A stretch of 64,000 nt of DNA, from positions 372,001-436,000 of the forward strand of contig FMBT01000300.1 of NCBI GenBank assembly GCA_900095095.1. Direction: 5' to 3'. A program made the position numbers and the translations under genes. The DNA is from Fragilariopsis cylindrus CCMP1102 (taxonomy: Eukaryota; Bacillariophyta; Bacillariophyceae; Bacillariales; Bacillariaceae). Below are positions 29,556-40,331 of this stretch, piece after piece. Under the pieces are notes generated by a model, which was not told the origin of the DNA, made no database searches, and worked only from the letters and a program-made list of their open reading frames with translations. Numbering within the stretch: position 1 is the first letter of the stretch; every line of letters starts with the position of its first letter.

Positions 29556-30031
29556 TGTGAATATTATTGTTTGTCTCGAATATACGACTATCAAGTTACT
29601 AAACACTTTTTTCTATCTTTGAGTTACTTGTTTACTCTACAGTATTTCAAATTTGTTGCTTTGGTTGATGGTTGATAAGTTCATGAAAAAATATTATTGA
29701 CGCGTTTTGCGATGTTTTTCAATTTTACGCATGTTTCAAGTGTCAATTTGAAAGTTTATGCGATCTTCAATCTTTTTTGGTCTGGTATGCGACCGGAAGG
29801 ATTTGATTCGATGAGATCATGGTCAATAATGAGTGAAAACTAAAAAACTTAAATTTGAAAACAACAACAACAACAACAAGCATAACAAAGTTCCATACGA
29901 CGACGAAACAACCCATACAGTATCTAAGTAAGACATCCAAGACCACAGAAGAGCAAAGTCTAGTATTTAAGTTCCTCTTCTTGAATACAACAGTATATAA
30001 TAATAATTTACAATAATAATTCATAATAATA
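29556..30031. promoter_or_regulatory. Shared divergent intergenic region, metG / RWDD1-like
   Basis: These 476 bp separate two divergent start codons. The DNA is AT-rich with an AAC-repeat tract near 29860 and no clear TATA element. Confidence 0.4.
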
Positions 30032-30885
30032 ATGTCCGACGATCTATGTGAAGAACAAGAAATGGAGGCAGAGGCACTCGCTGCCATCTTCGATGATTGT
30101 TTAGAAGTTATATCATCAACACAACCATTTAAATGGGCTGTTAATTTATGGCCAGAACAACACACAGTTGAAGGAGAGGAAGGAGACGATAATGATCCGG
30201 ATGCGCCACAAAATCATGTGGGGATTAAAGTTACTGCAAAAATTCCATTATCCTATCCGGAGGAATCATTACCAGAATTTAATATTAAAATATTAAAGGG
30301 ATTAACAGAAGAACATGAACAAGAATTATTAGAATTAGCAATGGAAGAAGCAGAAAGTAATCGTGGTATGCCTGTAATGTATACAGTATGTGAACGATTG
30401 CGTGAATGGTTATTAGAAAATAATCAAAAGGGAATGGATGATCGATCTATGTATACACAAATGATAAAACGAGAAAAAGAAAAGGAACGCGAAGAGGTAA
30501 GCAATACTATATATCTTTTGGATTGGATGATGCAAACTACAGTGTTTTTTGTGTTCGTTTGCGTGTGCTGCTGTACAAAAGAGCTGGGATTGCTGTATGT
30601 ATTTTTGTTGTTTTGCAAATTGTCCTCGTATTAGTATACACGATACTATGACTTTCGTATCTGCGCTTAAAACAGGGGAATTTTACTTTGCTTCATTGGT
30701 AATATTGAACCATTGAAGCTATCTCCCTTTTTCATCAAGTTTTGCGCTATAGAAACATCAGTAAAATGATGGAAACAGAACAAGATCCCATTGAATGTTA
30801 GATGTGACTTGATGTTTGCCGACAAGGCGATATATCCGGCACCAACCTTTCAGTGGGATAATATCTGCGTCACACACATATATAT

Positions 30886-30926
<41 letters not shown>

Positions 30927-31631
30927 AATATACATCTTGCAAATGATCGTAAACCTTTTTGATATTAATATCCACTCACATTTGTGCTCCTATTTTCCTT
31001 GTCGAAATAAATAAATGAAACAACAATTGAATTGATCTTATTATCATACACTGATAGAATAAAGCAAAACAAATATACGAGTCACAAAAGAAAACGGAGA
31101 TAATGTCTGCAGCTGAATCAGAAGAGCTTGCAGTCAGAAAACGTAAGTTATGTCTGTTTGTTCTTTATTTCATTGTTTTTCGTATATTTATAATATATCA
31201 ATATTGTTTATATTTGCATCTCATTCCATCTCTTTCCTATTGTGACTTATAAAATCTTAATAGGTCGAGCCGAGGGAACACCATGTACGGATGATAGCTT
31301 TTCAGAATGGGCAAAGAGATTCAGTATTGAAATGAAAGAAGAAGCCGAACGACTAGCGGCAGAAACGGCAGTCGATCCGAAGAAGAAAGGTGGTAAGGGT
31401 GCAGAAAAGGTGGTTGATAAGTCCGGACGATTGACAGGACACCAACAATTTACCGATAAGGGGGGTAATTTTAATTTAGAGGCCATGGAAGCTGCAGCAG
31501 AGAATGCGGAACGAGATGAAAATGAGGTTGAAGATGTCGATGAAGATCTTTTTCTTGAAGATGACGACCTGGATGATTTAGATTTTGACGATGATGATGA
31601 CGACGATGATGATGATGAACCAGATATATAG
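30032..31631 (+). CDS. RWDD1: RWD-domain protein, RWDD1/Gir2-like (DRG-family regulatory partner)
   Basis: Proteins of this type bind and stabilise DRG2-family GTPases involved in translation control. Exon 1 (30032-30496) encodes an RWD domain (EEQEMEAEALAAIFDD, IPLSYPEESLPEFNI) and ends EKEREE|GTAAGC. The last exon (31264-31631) carries the family's C-terminal module (EGTPCTDDSFSEWAKRF, LTGHQQF) and an Asp-rich end. A small middle exon ending at 31142 is needed (…SEELAVRK). If it begins at 31100, the total is an exact 292 codons, but its acceptor is uncertain. Its ATG at 31103 could instead start a separate gene. The long first intron contains a (TACATA)n repeat. Confidence 0.65.
30878..30933. 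repeat. (TACATA)n microsatellite in an RWDD1-like intron
   Basis: A run of alternating TA and ACATAT hexamers lies in the first intron. Confidence 0.8.
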
Positions 31632-32077
31632 AGCTAAGATATAAATTAATATTGCGAACGATTATTGCTATTTTTTTATTTTTACTACAGATTATTTGGA
31701 AAAATAGCTTGGGTTCATAGTTCTCTCGATAATTACTACTTCTTCCGGTAAAATAATATCTTTATAATAGTAATATAACATCCGTATGAATTTTCCTGAT
31801 AAGAAATATTTCATGTACGTCGAAGTTCAACTTACTCGATTAAGTCTAAACTACTCGTATTTCATCGATATATACAATTTTCTCGGTCGGGCACACGCAC
31901 AGGTATAGTACATAAAAGTAATAAGGAATAATAATACCTAAGCCGTCTTGTTTGCTTGTTTTGTTTGCTAGTTATTTCAATAGTTCGTCGTTGTCCTTCC
32001 AATTTCGTATTTCTTTCTCCCACTTTTTCATTGCTTTGTTATGTTGTGTTATGTTATGCAAAAATCTATTTCTTTTT
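31632..32077. other. Intergenic between convergent genes
   Basis: This is the AT-rich 3' region shared by the RWDD1-like and Rab genes. No further feature was recognised. Confidence 0.4.
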
Positions 32078-33237
32078 TTAACAACACCCACCCTCATCGT
32101 CTTCTTCGGGTGCCTCAATTGGACGTTTGATTTGTAATTTTGGTTTCCCTGGAACAGCACTTGCCAATGCTTCAGGATTTTCTAATATTTTTTGTACAGC
32201 CTCCATAAAAACTTGTTTTATACCCAAACGAGTTTTCGCGGATGCTTCTAAGAATAACATACCATGTGATCGTGCCCAAGATTCGGCTCGTTCACGATCG
32301 ACTTTACGTTCCATATCAATTTTATTCCCCACTAATATTTTCACAACCGATTCTCCATTATTCGGACTACGGTATTATGAATTATTATTATTCAATATAT
32401 TATATTATATTATATTTAAGAATCATTGATTGATTTTTGTCATGGGAGTTTCAAATAAAATAAACATAAAATGATTAGATTGGTAAGAAAATAATACATG
32501 GTCCAAGGTTTACGTACGTAATATGTAAACGTGAACTAACTTATAATAAAGCCAAATAATTGCTATTATACAAGTAAGTAGCTTACCTATATAGTTGAAC
32601 TTCTTTTAACCATTGTTCTAAATTTTCAAAAGAATCTGTTCGGGTGACATCATATACCAAAACAACACCGTGCGCACCACGATAGTAGGAACTTGTTAAT
32701 GTACGGAATCGTTCCTGTCCGGCTGTATCCCAAATCGTTAATTTGACTCGTTTTCCACTCATATCAACATGCTTCACTTTAAAATCAACACCAATTGTTG
32801 ACTGGATATGTTCATCAAATGAATCATCTGTAAATCGTAGTAACATTGAAGACTATAGAAATACATTGAGATGAAATGGAATGAATTGAAATGAAATAAA
32901 TAAACAAACAAACAGAAGGAATTTATCAGCATCAAGCTTCAAAAGTTATATGAAGATAAAAATTATAATATTCTTTCATACACCAATACCGATGCGATAC
33001 TGGTGGGTATAAATTGGAGCAGCCAAAACCATAGCTTGCAAGCTAGCTAGTCCGACGACGACGATACAGTTACAAGTTGCAAGTTTTGTTAACAATGCAC
33101 CTTTCACTCGGCACTCGGTACTCGGCACTCGGCACTCGGCACTCGACAAAACTGACCTTTCCAACTGAAGCATCTCCTATGACGAGGACCTTGAATAGAT
33201 AATCATACGGGAATGTTTGTGGCGGAGGTGCTGACAT
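32078..33237 (-). CDS. RAB18: Rab18-like small GTPase
   Basis: It is a membrane-traffic GTPase; Rab18 orthologues act at the ER and lipid droplets. Exons are 33237-33157, 32852-32587 and 32366-32078, joined in phase (0, then 2) to exactly 212 codons (211 aa). The P-loop GDASVGKS is split by intron 1. Switch I has [11 protein letters not shown]. The [19 protein letters not shown] switch II, NKID and SAK boxes are complete. The long [13 protein letters not shown] and [13 protein letters not shown] stretch resembles Rab18/plant RabC more than other Rabs. It ends in GGCC, a double-Cys geranylgeranylation site. Intron 1 (304 bp) contains a tandem CGGCACT heptamer run near 33110-33143. Confidence 0.85.
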
Positions 33238-33733
33238 CTTTAACTGTGTTGCAGTGCTGTGCTGTGCTGTGCTGTGTTGTGTTGTATTTCTTTTATGTCT
33301 AATTATGCTTGTCTTCTACTACAACTACAATAAAGAGAAAAGCAGTTGTGCTACTAATAATACTTTGTTCTTTGTTGGAGGTTTGTTTGTTTGTATGTTC
33401 GTTGCTGTTTCTGTATAAACTTTTCTTGTACTGTATCCCTTTTTTTCTGTTTTAAATGCTGCCTCCATTCCGCGTGTCAATTGCTTGATTCCGCTTCGCG
33501 CGCGTGCCATCTGCAGTGAGTTTTAAAAATCAGAGCCACGACCCATGCAAACATAAAAGAGATTGACTTCGAAGACGCCTTTTAAACTTCGAAGAATTTC
33601 AACATCATCATTCTTCATAATAACGCCACCATCAAATCATAATTTAGAAGCAAGAGACTAGACCAACTGTCAATACTATTACCTACACAAGGCAATCACA
33701 GGCCACAACAACACTCTGGAAAACAACCAAAAG
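33238..33733. other. Divergent intergenic region with GTGCT repeats
   Basis: A (GTGCT)n run lies at about 33250-33275 upstream of the Rab gene. No gene was recognised. Confidence 0.4.
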
Positions 33734-34462
33734 ATGCGTTCTCTTCGTCAAGCTACACTTCTTTCGTTCCTTTCTTTTACTTTTGCGATCTCCGTTGAAA
33801 ATGACAATAGAAATGAGAATATTACTGAGATCAACAATCGATCGCTTCGAAATATGAGTTCTAATGAAAATGGAAATCAAACTACGTCTTCTCCTGTACC
33901 AACTCAAACGCCCTCATCGAATGTTACTACTATTTCATTATCACCTTCGGTAGCACCGACTCCAATGCCAACGGATAAAAACACAACAACGTCACCAAGC
34001 CCAACAACAACAACAACGCCCACCACACTAAGTCCGACAACAACAGATAAACCGACACTACGTCCTACAACGAATAGTCCAACAACAGTATCACCAACTA
34101 GTACGGCACCAACAACACCGAAGCCACCGCCGCCACCGCCTCATGATCATGATCATAAAAAATGGTGGAATAATATATGGAAAATTATATTGAAAACAAT
34201 CCTTTGGTTATTTCTGGCAGGAATATCTGTGTTAGCATTTGGTTTTGTCATGTCAAATCGGTATCGTATTTATTATTATGTAAGAGGATTGTGGTATACC
34301 CTGGTACATCATCTGCGACGACTGTTACCATCATCGTGGCGACGAAATCATAGTAGTAGTAGTAGTACCAATAATAATTCTGCTACAAGTTCTACCCTGA
34401 ATGATATTATTTTCTCTGATAATAATGATCTACAGGAGGGCCTCTTAATGGGAGGAACATGA
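33734..34462 (+). CDS. Mucin-like single-pass membrane protein
   Basis: This is a 242-aa single-exon frame. The N-terminal hydrophobic stretch (QATLLSFLSFTFAISV) is a likely signal peptide. Residues ~40-130 are Thr/Ser/Pro-rich with repeated SPTTT and APTPMPT motifs and several N-x-S/T sequons, as in an O- and N-glycosylated stalk. A proline run and an HDHDH motif (possible metal ligand) precede one transmembrane helix (ILKTILWLFLAGISVLAFGFV). A short basic then Ser/Asn-rich cytosolic tail ends in DLQEGLLMGGT. It may be a cell-wall or surface anchor. No family was recognised beyond this architecture, which is common in diatoms. Confidence 0.6.
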   Translation: MRSLRQATLLSFLSFTFAISVENDNRNENITEINNRSLRNMSSNENGNQTTSSPVPTQTPSSNVTTISLSPSVAPTPMPTDKNTTTSPSPTTTTTPTTLSPTTTDKPTLRPTTNSPTTVSPTSTAPTTPKPPPPPPHDHDHKKWWNNIWKIILKTILWLFLAGISVLAFGFVMSNRYRIYYYVRGLWYTLVHHLRRLLPSSWRRNHSSSSSTNNNSATSSTLNDIIFSDNNDLQEGLLMGGT

Positions 34463-34752
34463 AAAGAACATACACATACACGCAAGAAGAAACAATGGAT
34501 TCATATATTGATTTCTCTCATTTACATATTTAATCATTTTTCTTGTGTTAGGCTCCGAAAAAGATAAATACGAATGAAGAGCTTTTTATACTTCAGTAGA
34601 GAGAGAGAGAGAGACTCAAAAAACCAAATTGTGTGAATATAAAATATAGTAAGTTATTGCATAATAACATTGTAAATAAATAGGAAACAATATTAAATAG
34701 GAGGAAAAAAACTTAGATTTGATGTTGTCTGGTCATAAGTTCATATGGAATA

Positions 34753-34783
<31 letters not shown>

Positions 34784-34972
34784 TATATGTTTTTCTTATT
34801 TTCCAGGTGCCTTGGCATCATCATCATTATCATCAATTCTCTTTCCCTATAGATTTCTGTATTCAATAGTTCATTATGGTGGGCAATGCTTTCTGCACAC
34901 GTGCAGTATGCATAACACCATGGATGTTGAAATGATGTTTGTAGTATTTTCTTCTGATAATATATTATTTGA
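34463..34972. other. Intergenic with (GA)n and (AT)n tracts
   Basis: A (GA)n tract lies near 34600-34613 and an (AT)n tract near 34754-34785. No coding feature is supported. Confidence 0.5.
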
Positions 34973-35277
34973 TTAACCTAGACAAACAGGAATGAATTTC
35001 CGAGTAAAGCTATCACTTCTGTGCTCAACTTGGAGTTCTCTGTTAGAGTAGTTATCTACAAAACCCTCGTATTCTGCATAAGCTGCGTCTGATGGTTCGT
35101 ATAAATGTTTTATAGAATCTGAAAGGCAAAAAATAGAATAGAAAATTGAACTGGAGATAGTGGCATTGATAATCAAGGTTAAGAAGCAATACGTGTGAAT
35201 CAACACAAATTATACATACCTGCAGGCAGGGGTGTTGTCGTTTGATGAGATGATGATGTTCCTACTATATTCATCAT
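34973..35277 (-). CDS. Small two-exon hypothetical protein (67 aa)
   Basis: Exon 1 (35277-35220) starts MMNIVGTSSSHQTTTPLPA and ends at a consensus donor (GCAG|GTATGT). Exon 2 (35118-34973) follows a pyrimidine-rich CAG acceptor and continues in phase to FIPVCLG-stop. The joined length is exactly 68 codons. The product is acidic in the middle (EPSDAAYAEYEGFVDN), with no recognised domain or membrane segment. Matching splice signals in phase are the main support. Confidence 0.4.
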
Positions 35278-35530
35278 TTAACAGAAATTTTTTTTTGACA
35301 TGGTTTGATTTTTCTCTCACAGTGACAAATAAATCTATTTTGATTGATACCGCACACAAAGATAATTCTGTCAGTAACAGATTAATCCTACAGCACAATG
35401 AAATAATAATGGCGTTTATTAAATTTTCAAACCATCAAAGAATAGATATAAGATGAATTAAATTGTTCTATGAAATTACAGTATTTTGTTATTATTATTT
35501 ATTTTGGTAAAAATTCACAAAACATTTTTT

Positions 35531-36902
35531 TTACTTAGTGATTTGACCCAAAACTTGTTGTGGGGACATTTCTACCATCATTGCAAAGAACTTATCACCC
35601 GCTTCTGCCTTGAGTTTTTCACCAGCTTCATGGCCGATCTTAACAGCATCAGCAATTTCACCCTCAGATTCGCATGTGAATTTTTCAGATCCATCTGGCA
35701 TGGCGATCAATCCCCGGAATTTGATCTTACCATCAATAATTTTAGCTTGTCCGGCAATAGGTGTTTTACAATTTCCATCTAATGCCTCCAAAAAGGCACG
35801 TTCGCAATTAACACAAACGTGAGTGTCCATGTGATTTAAGGCATTAATATATTTCAAGGCACGTTCATCGTCTGTTCGACATTGGATACCGATAGCACCT
35901 TGAGCAACAGCGGGGAGCATCTCATCCCATTCTAGAACTGCTGTAGCATGTTTGTCCATATCCATTCGTTTCAAACCAGCGATTGCTAATAAGGTTGCAT
36001 CAACAACACCATCATTTAGTTTACGTAGACGAGTTTGGACGTTACCACGGAAATTAACACATTTCAAGGTAGGGTTTTGTGCCATAAGTTGAGATTGTCG
36101 ACGTAATGAGGCAGTACCGATAACGGATCCATCTGGTAAGTCTGCGATAGTTTTGATAAGGTTATCCTTTGTGATAAATGCATCGTTGGTATCCTCACGG
36201 GGGAGGTTACATGGTAGAACAGTCCCCTCTGGTAGCCACGTAGGAACATCCTTCATAGAATGGACACAGATGTCAACTTCATTTGCAAGCAAGGCAACGT
36301 CAAGTTCTTTGGTAAACAAACCCTTTCCTCCTAGTTCCATAAGTGACTTATCTAGGATCATATCACCTTGTGTTTTCATTACACAGATTTCAATAGCACC
36401 CTCTTCATTCATTTCTTCAAATGTTTCCTGTAGTCGTCGTCGTGTTTCGAATGCTTGTGCCATAGCCAATGGAGATCCTCGTGTACCGATACGGAGAGGT
36501 ACTACTTCACCACTTTCTTCAGCCATGAAAAGAGCCTGTATTTTAAATTTGTGTGCGTGTGCGTGTGTGTAACAAGAAATATATTATTAATATACGAACG
36601 ATCGTCGTTTTTATTTTAATTAATTTAATTCGATTTGAAGTGAGAAAAAACAATATAAAATTGAAATATAAGAGTGACAATAGTTTTACACAATAAGGAA
36701 ATAGACAGCAATAGTTGATGACATTAGTTGATGACAATTGATTGCCTCATTTTCTGTTCCTTTCCTCCTTGTTTTTCATCTTCTCCCTTCTTTCACTACT
36801 TACCGTCGAAGTAGTTCCATGTGTGTTAGCAGCAGGTGCTAAGGAAAATGCGGAAACATGGGCACTTGCGAATAGAAAACTTGACGCGATTAATAATTTC
36901 AT
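35531..36902 (-). CDS. HMBS: Hydroxymethylbilane synthase (porphobilinogen deaminase), plastid-targeted
   Basis: It polymerises four porphobilinogens to hydroxymethylbilane in haem/chlorophyll synthesis. Exon 1 (36902-36804, 33 codons) encodes a signal peptide (MKLLIASSFLFASAHV) ending in SAFSLAP, an ASAF-like motif with Phe after the cleavage site. This is the hallmark of import into secondary plastids. A 268-bp intron separates it from exon 2 (36535-35531). The catalytic features are LRIGTRGSPLAMAQA, the substrate-binding HSMKD, GTASLRRQSQL, NFRGNVQTRL and the dipyrromethane-cofactor Cys in LDGNCKTPIAG (about residue 289). The total is 367 aa with no interruption. Without exon 1 the frame would start MAEESG and lack targeting. 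Confidence 0.92.
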
Positions 36903-37540
36903 TGTAAAATAGTGTTTATATTGTATGGTGCAGTGATTGGGTTGGTGGGTAGGCGTTTCTTTTGTTTACTTTACGTTGTGTGTATTGTAATTGGAATGTC
37001 TGGTGATTGTCGAAAACTTGAGAACTGTTGTTGTTGTCGTTGTTGAAGGTTTCTACGTGAATTTCATGAAGAAAACGAAAAAGATTTGAGATTTTTCCCG
37101 TAAAATTTACCTTCCACCTGTAAGAATTTCTTTCGAACGGCCCAAGTTCAACTTGTGTAAATTGTTCGTGACTTGATTCAATCACCAATCAAAACTAAAC
37201 TAAAAAATATTTATATTCTTTTATTCCCCCCATCGTCGTTCGTTGAGATTTGACCATGGTGATGGTTGCCCAATTCTGAACCCCTTATACTTGCTTTTCG
37301 ACAAAACTACTGATATCATACGAATCATCGTACCAATTTTTAAATTCGAACTTACTCTTTCCGGTTCTAAATCATCCTTTTGAAACCACACGTGACATGT
37401 TGACGACGAATGAATCTATCAAAATAATCTTTAAATCCTCGTAAAGACGCTTCAATTTGCTCTACTGTCATCTCAAGCGAGACCGGTGTGATCTCCTACA
37501 TAAAACTTATAGAAGATACAGCACTATAACAACAAAAACG
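36903..37540. promoter_or_regulatory. Divergent intergenic region, HMBS / rlmH
   Basis: These 638 bp lie between divergent start codons of two predicted plastid proteins. No specific motif was recognised. Confidence 0.35.
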
Positions 37541-38170
37541 ATGTTGACCTTGACTTTATTCTCTCTTATAATAGTTCTATCTATGACGGGTATGGCATGT
37601 TCTTTTGCTACTACTACAAGAACCTTAACTACACAACAACGTGAAAATAATATTAGTAATGCACCACCACCAGATGTTCGTAGTACTAGTCGTTTGTATA
37701 TGGGAATGAAGGTTAATATACGGATTGTTGGTCGTAAATCAAGTGAACCATGGTTAGAGGAGGGCGTTGACATGTACGAGAAACGTCTTAGGCCATCGAA
37801 TGTTGAAATTGAAACAACATGGCATAAGGATAATGTTGCATTAATGAAGGGATATGAAATGGATTGTAGTAAAAATTATAAGGTTATTTGTTTAGACCCA
37901 AAAGGGAAACAACCAACTAGTGAGGTATTTACAACAAATATGTATCAATGGTTAGATGAAGGTGGTAGTCGTCTGTCCTTTATTATAGGTGGCGCAGAAG
38001 GTTTACCAAATGAATTGAAATATCCTACCGCATCATCTAAAAAAATATCAGCACCGATTATGATAAGTTTAAGTTCATTAACATTTACACATCAATTTGC
38101 GAGACTATTATTAATTGAACAAATTTATAGAGCAACAGAGATTCAAAAAGGATCTGGATATCATAAGTAA
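37541..38170 (+). CDS. rlmH: RlmH-type SPOUT rRNA methyltransferase, probably plastid-targeted
   Basis: In bacteria RlmH methylates N3 of pseudouridine 1915 in 23S rRNA; a plastid or mitochondrial ribosome is the likely target here. From ATG 37541 the protein is 209 aa. Residues 1-24 form a hydrophobic signal (LTLFSLIIVLSMTGMA) followed by CSFATTTRT, an ASAF-like transition. The RlmH domain runs from KVNIRIVGRKS to the end. It includes the trefoil-knot signatures FIIGGAEGLP and LSSLTFTHQFARLLLIEQIYRA and the terminal GSGYHK typical of the family. Frames upstream of ATG 37541 are open but lack an ATG. Confidence 0.85.
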   Translation: MLTLTLFSLIIVLSMTGMACSFATTTRTLTTQQRENNISNAPPPDVRSTSRLYMGMKVNIRIVGRKSSEPWLEEGVDMYEKRLRPSNVEIETTWHKDNVALMKGYEMDCSKNYKVICLDPKGKQPTSEVFTTNMYQWLDEGGSRLSFIIGGAEGLPNELKYPTASSKKISAPIMISLSSLTFTHQFARLLLIEQIYRATEIQKGSGYHK

Positions 38171-38324
38171 TAATACAAATTAATTCATAATTATGTATAA
38201 TGTTCACGTTGCTAATTTATTTTTACTAATATTAACACTGCACATCAAATAGTAATGTACATGTTTGTTTGCTTGTTTATTTTCTTTGGTCGGTTTCGTT
38301 TCCTTTCCTTTCCTCGCTCTTTGT

Positions 38325-40331
38325 TTATTTTCGGTCTCGATGATTTCTTTTTCCGGAAAAACTTCTCCTTTTTTGCAGTCGTAAGGATGATGGACGAATA
38401 GTAATATTGCTCTTCTTATTAGAAACGGCAGTAGTAGTGCTCGTAGTACACGCTGTTGTTGTATCTGGAGCACATGACACTTCTATCGAATATTTCGATC
38501 TGACGATTCTCTCATGTTTCATTATAAAATTTGAAAGATCAAACTGAAAGGCTTCATTATCTGTTCCAAAATTAACATGGATTGGACAATTAGTATCAAG
38601 GCCGACGACTGGATATAGATCTGTTTGTAGAACAGAATTGTCGATATCCTTAAATGCATAACCTAAAAATTTACCATTCAATGTATAAAAGATACCTTTT
38701 GATATGTAATCAATTCCGCATCCGACAGTATCTCTAGAACCAAATTTAGGACCATACGATTTAAGCATCCCACCTGAAGAATGGAATATTCCACCATCAT
38801 CACCATGATATCCAAATGATTGTCGGTCCCAACCAGGCATTCTTGAATGTACGCGAAAAGATTCCGTTGCAAGACCAACTGCAACACAATCTTTATTATT
38901 ACTAATATTATTATTATTATTATTATTGACTGATCGTAGTGAAGTTCTCGTCAATGGTGCTGCATCGTTTTCTTCATCCTTATCATCTTCGTTCACTTTC
39001 AAAATATTGACTTCGTAGTAAGATACAAAACGAGGTGTGACGTTGACATTGTTGTTGTCTTCATTACTACTTTTATCCACAAAGGGTACCACAAATGGGC
39101 TACATTCAAATGATGGTGTCAAAGAGGAAGAAGAAGAAGATAATGATGACGACTTCAGATTATATCTGCCGTTATCACCCATCATCGATTTGGATCCACA
39201 ACGGAGAAGGTTCATCAGAAATGGACGATGCGGATCAAAGTGTTGATTACCACCCAACAATGCTGCACCGAAACTACCGATACTGCTGCTGTTAACGCTA
39301 CTTCTATGTGACGACGACGACGGTGGCGGCGGCGGTATTCGTCGTGAGGAGGGTCGAGGTAGAGGATGATTTGAACGAATGCAACGATCACCTTGACCGA
39401 CAGGTCCCGTGTATTTAACTAGAGAATGACCAGTATGTGTATCTTGATAAAACTGAATAACGGGTGGCTCGTTGTCCTCGTACTGTAGTCGGTAACGCTG
39501 GATTCGGGTCGTCATAAGATCTTCATCGACACATGATGGAAATGATGTTGGTGTCAAACTGAGTAATAATGATGTATTGGTACTTGTACCTGTATTACTA
39601 TCATTATTGGTCGTCGTGGTCATCGTCGTCGGTGATGATAATGGTTTATTGAATGAGGCTGCAATTGGAAGACGAAAGTTATCAATAATTTTCGGTTGTT
39701 GTTTTCGAGTGCTGATATGCCATATCTTTTGACAATGATCAATCCAAAGACTACTCCTCGCATCGTTGGACAACATTAGTTGTCGATAATGACGATTAAT
39801 AGACATGACGGAACGTAAAGATGATAGATCAAGGAAGGAAAATATAACGATATGTAGATCGTCAATCAAATTATCAAACTCAATCTCAATGGATGATGAT
39901 GGTTTACTAATCTCCCAAGAATATGACGGAATGATCGTTGGAACAATAACTTCTGACGAAGTTGATGTTGATATTGATATTGTTCTTGTGATGGGTAGTA
40001 AGGTTTTCGGATCATTACCGATATTGTTATTATTATACCCGATTAATCGTTGAGCGGAAGAACGAAAAGATTTTCGATCTCGCTTACGGCGTCTCGATGT
40101 ATTGTCGTTGTCGTTGTCGTTGTCGTTATCATTATCATTATCAGTTCCTTCTCCCATAGTCGATAATGAATCATAAGAAGATAACTGTGCTGTTATGTAA
40201 GATACTTCTTCGTCTTCGACGACATGACAGAAAAACGACGATAACTCGTTGGTATCATCGGTAACGGAAACGGCAGTTGCATCAAAAGCATCCCAAGATA
40301 CCAAACGTTGACGAGAAGAAACGCGTCTCAT
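38325..40331 (-). CDS. F-box and SPRY-domain protein
   Basis: This 668-aa single-exon gene probably encodes a substrate adaptor of an SCF ubiquitin ligase. The F-box lies near residues 153-205 (LIDDLHIVIFSFLDLSSLRSV), and the SPRY domain near 485-620 (VGLATESFRVHSRMPGWD, SFGYHGDDGGIFHS, VGCGIDYISKGIFYTLNGKF). The DGG and GC-x-D-x-x-x-x-x-x-FTLNG-like elements match the RanBPM/SPRY fold. The linkers are Ser-, Asn- and Asp-rich, with an (ND)n repeat near residues 64-77. The C-terminus is basic (RLQKRRSFSGKRNHRDRK). F-box/SPRY pairing occurs in FBXO45-like proteins, but the target here is unknown. Confidence 0.75.
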   Translation of the reverse strand: MRRVSSRQRLVSWDAFDATAVSVTDDTNELSSFFCHVVEDEEVSYITAQLSSYDSLSTMGEGTDNDNDNDNDNDNDNTSRRRKRDRKSFRSSAQRLIGYNNNNIGNDPKTLLPITRTISISTSTSSEVIVPTIIPSYSWEISKPSSSIEIEFDNLIDDLHIVIFSFLDLSSLRSVMSINRHYRQLMLSNDARSSLWIDHCQKIWHISTRKQQPKIIDNFRLPIAASFNKPLSSPTTMTTTTNNDSNTGTSTNTSLLLSLTPTSFPSCVDEDLMTTRIQRYRLQYEDNEPPVIQFYQDTHTGHSLVKYTGPVGQGDRCIRSNHPLPRPSSRRIPPPPPSSSSHRSSVNSSSIGSFGAALLGGNQHFDPHRPFLMNLLRCGSKSMMGDNGRYNLKSSSLSSSSSSLTPSFECSPFVVPFVDKSSNEDNNNVNVTPRFVSYYEVNILKVNEDDKDEENDAAPLTRTSLRSVNNNNNNNISNNKDCVAVGLATESFRVHSRMPGWDRQSFGYHGDDGGIFHSSGGMLKSYGPKFGSRDTVGCGIDYISKGIFYTLNGKFLGYAFKDIDNSVLQTDLYPVVGLDTNCPIHVNFGTDNEAFQFDLSNFIMKHERIVRSKYSIEVSCAPDTTTACTTSTTTAVSNKKSNITIRPSSLRLQKRRSFSGKRNHRDRK

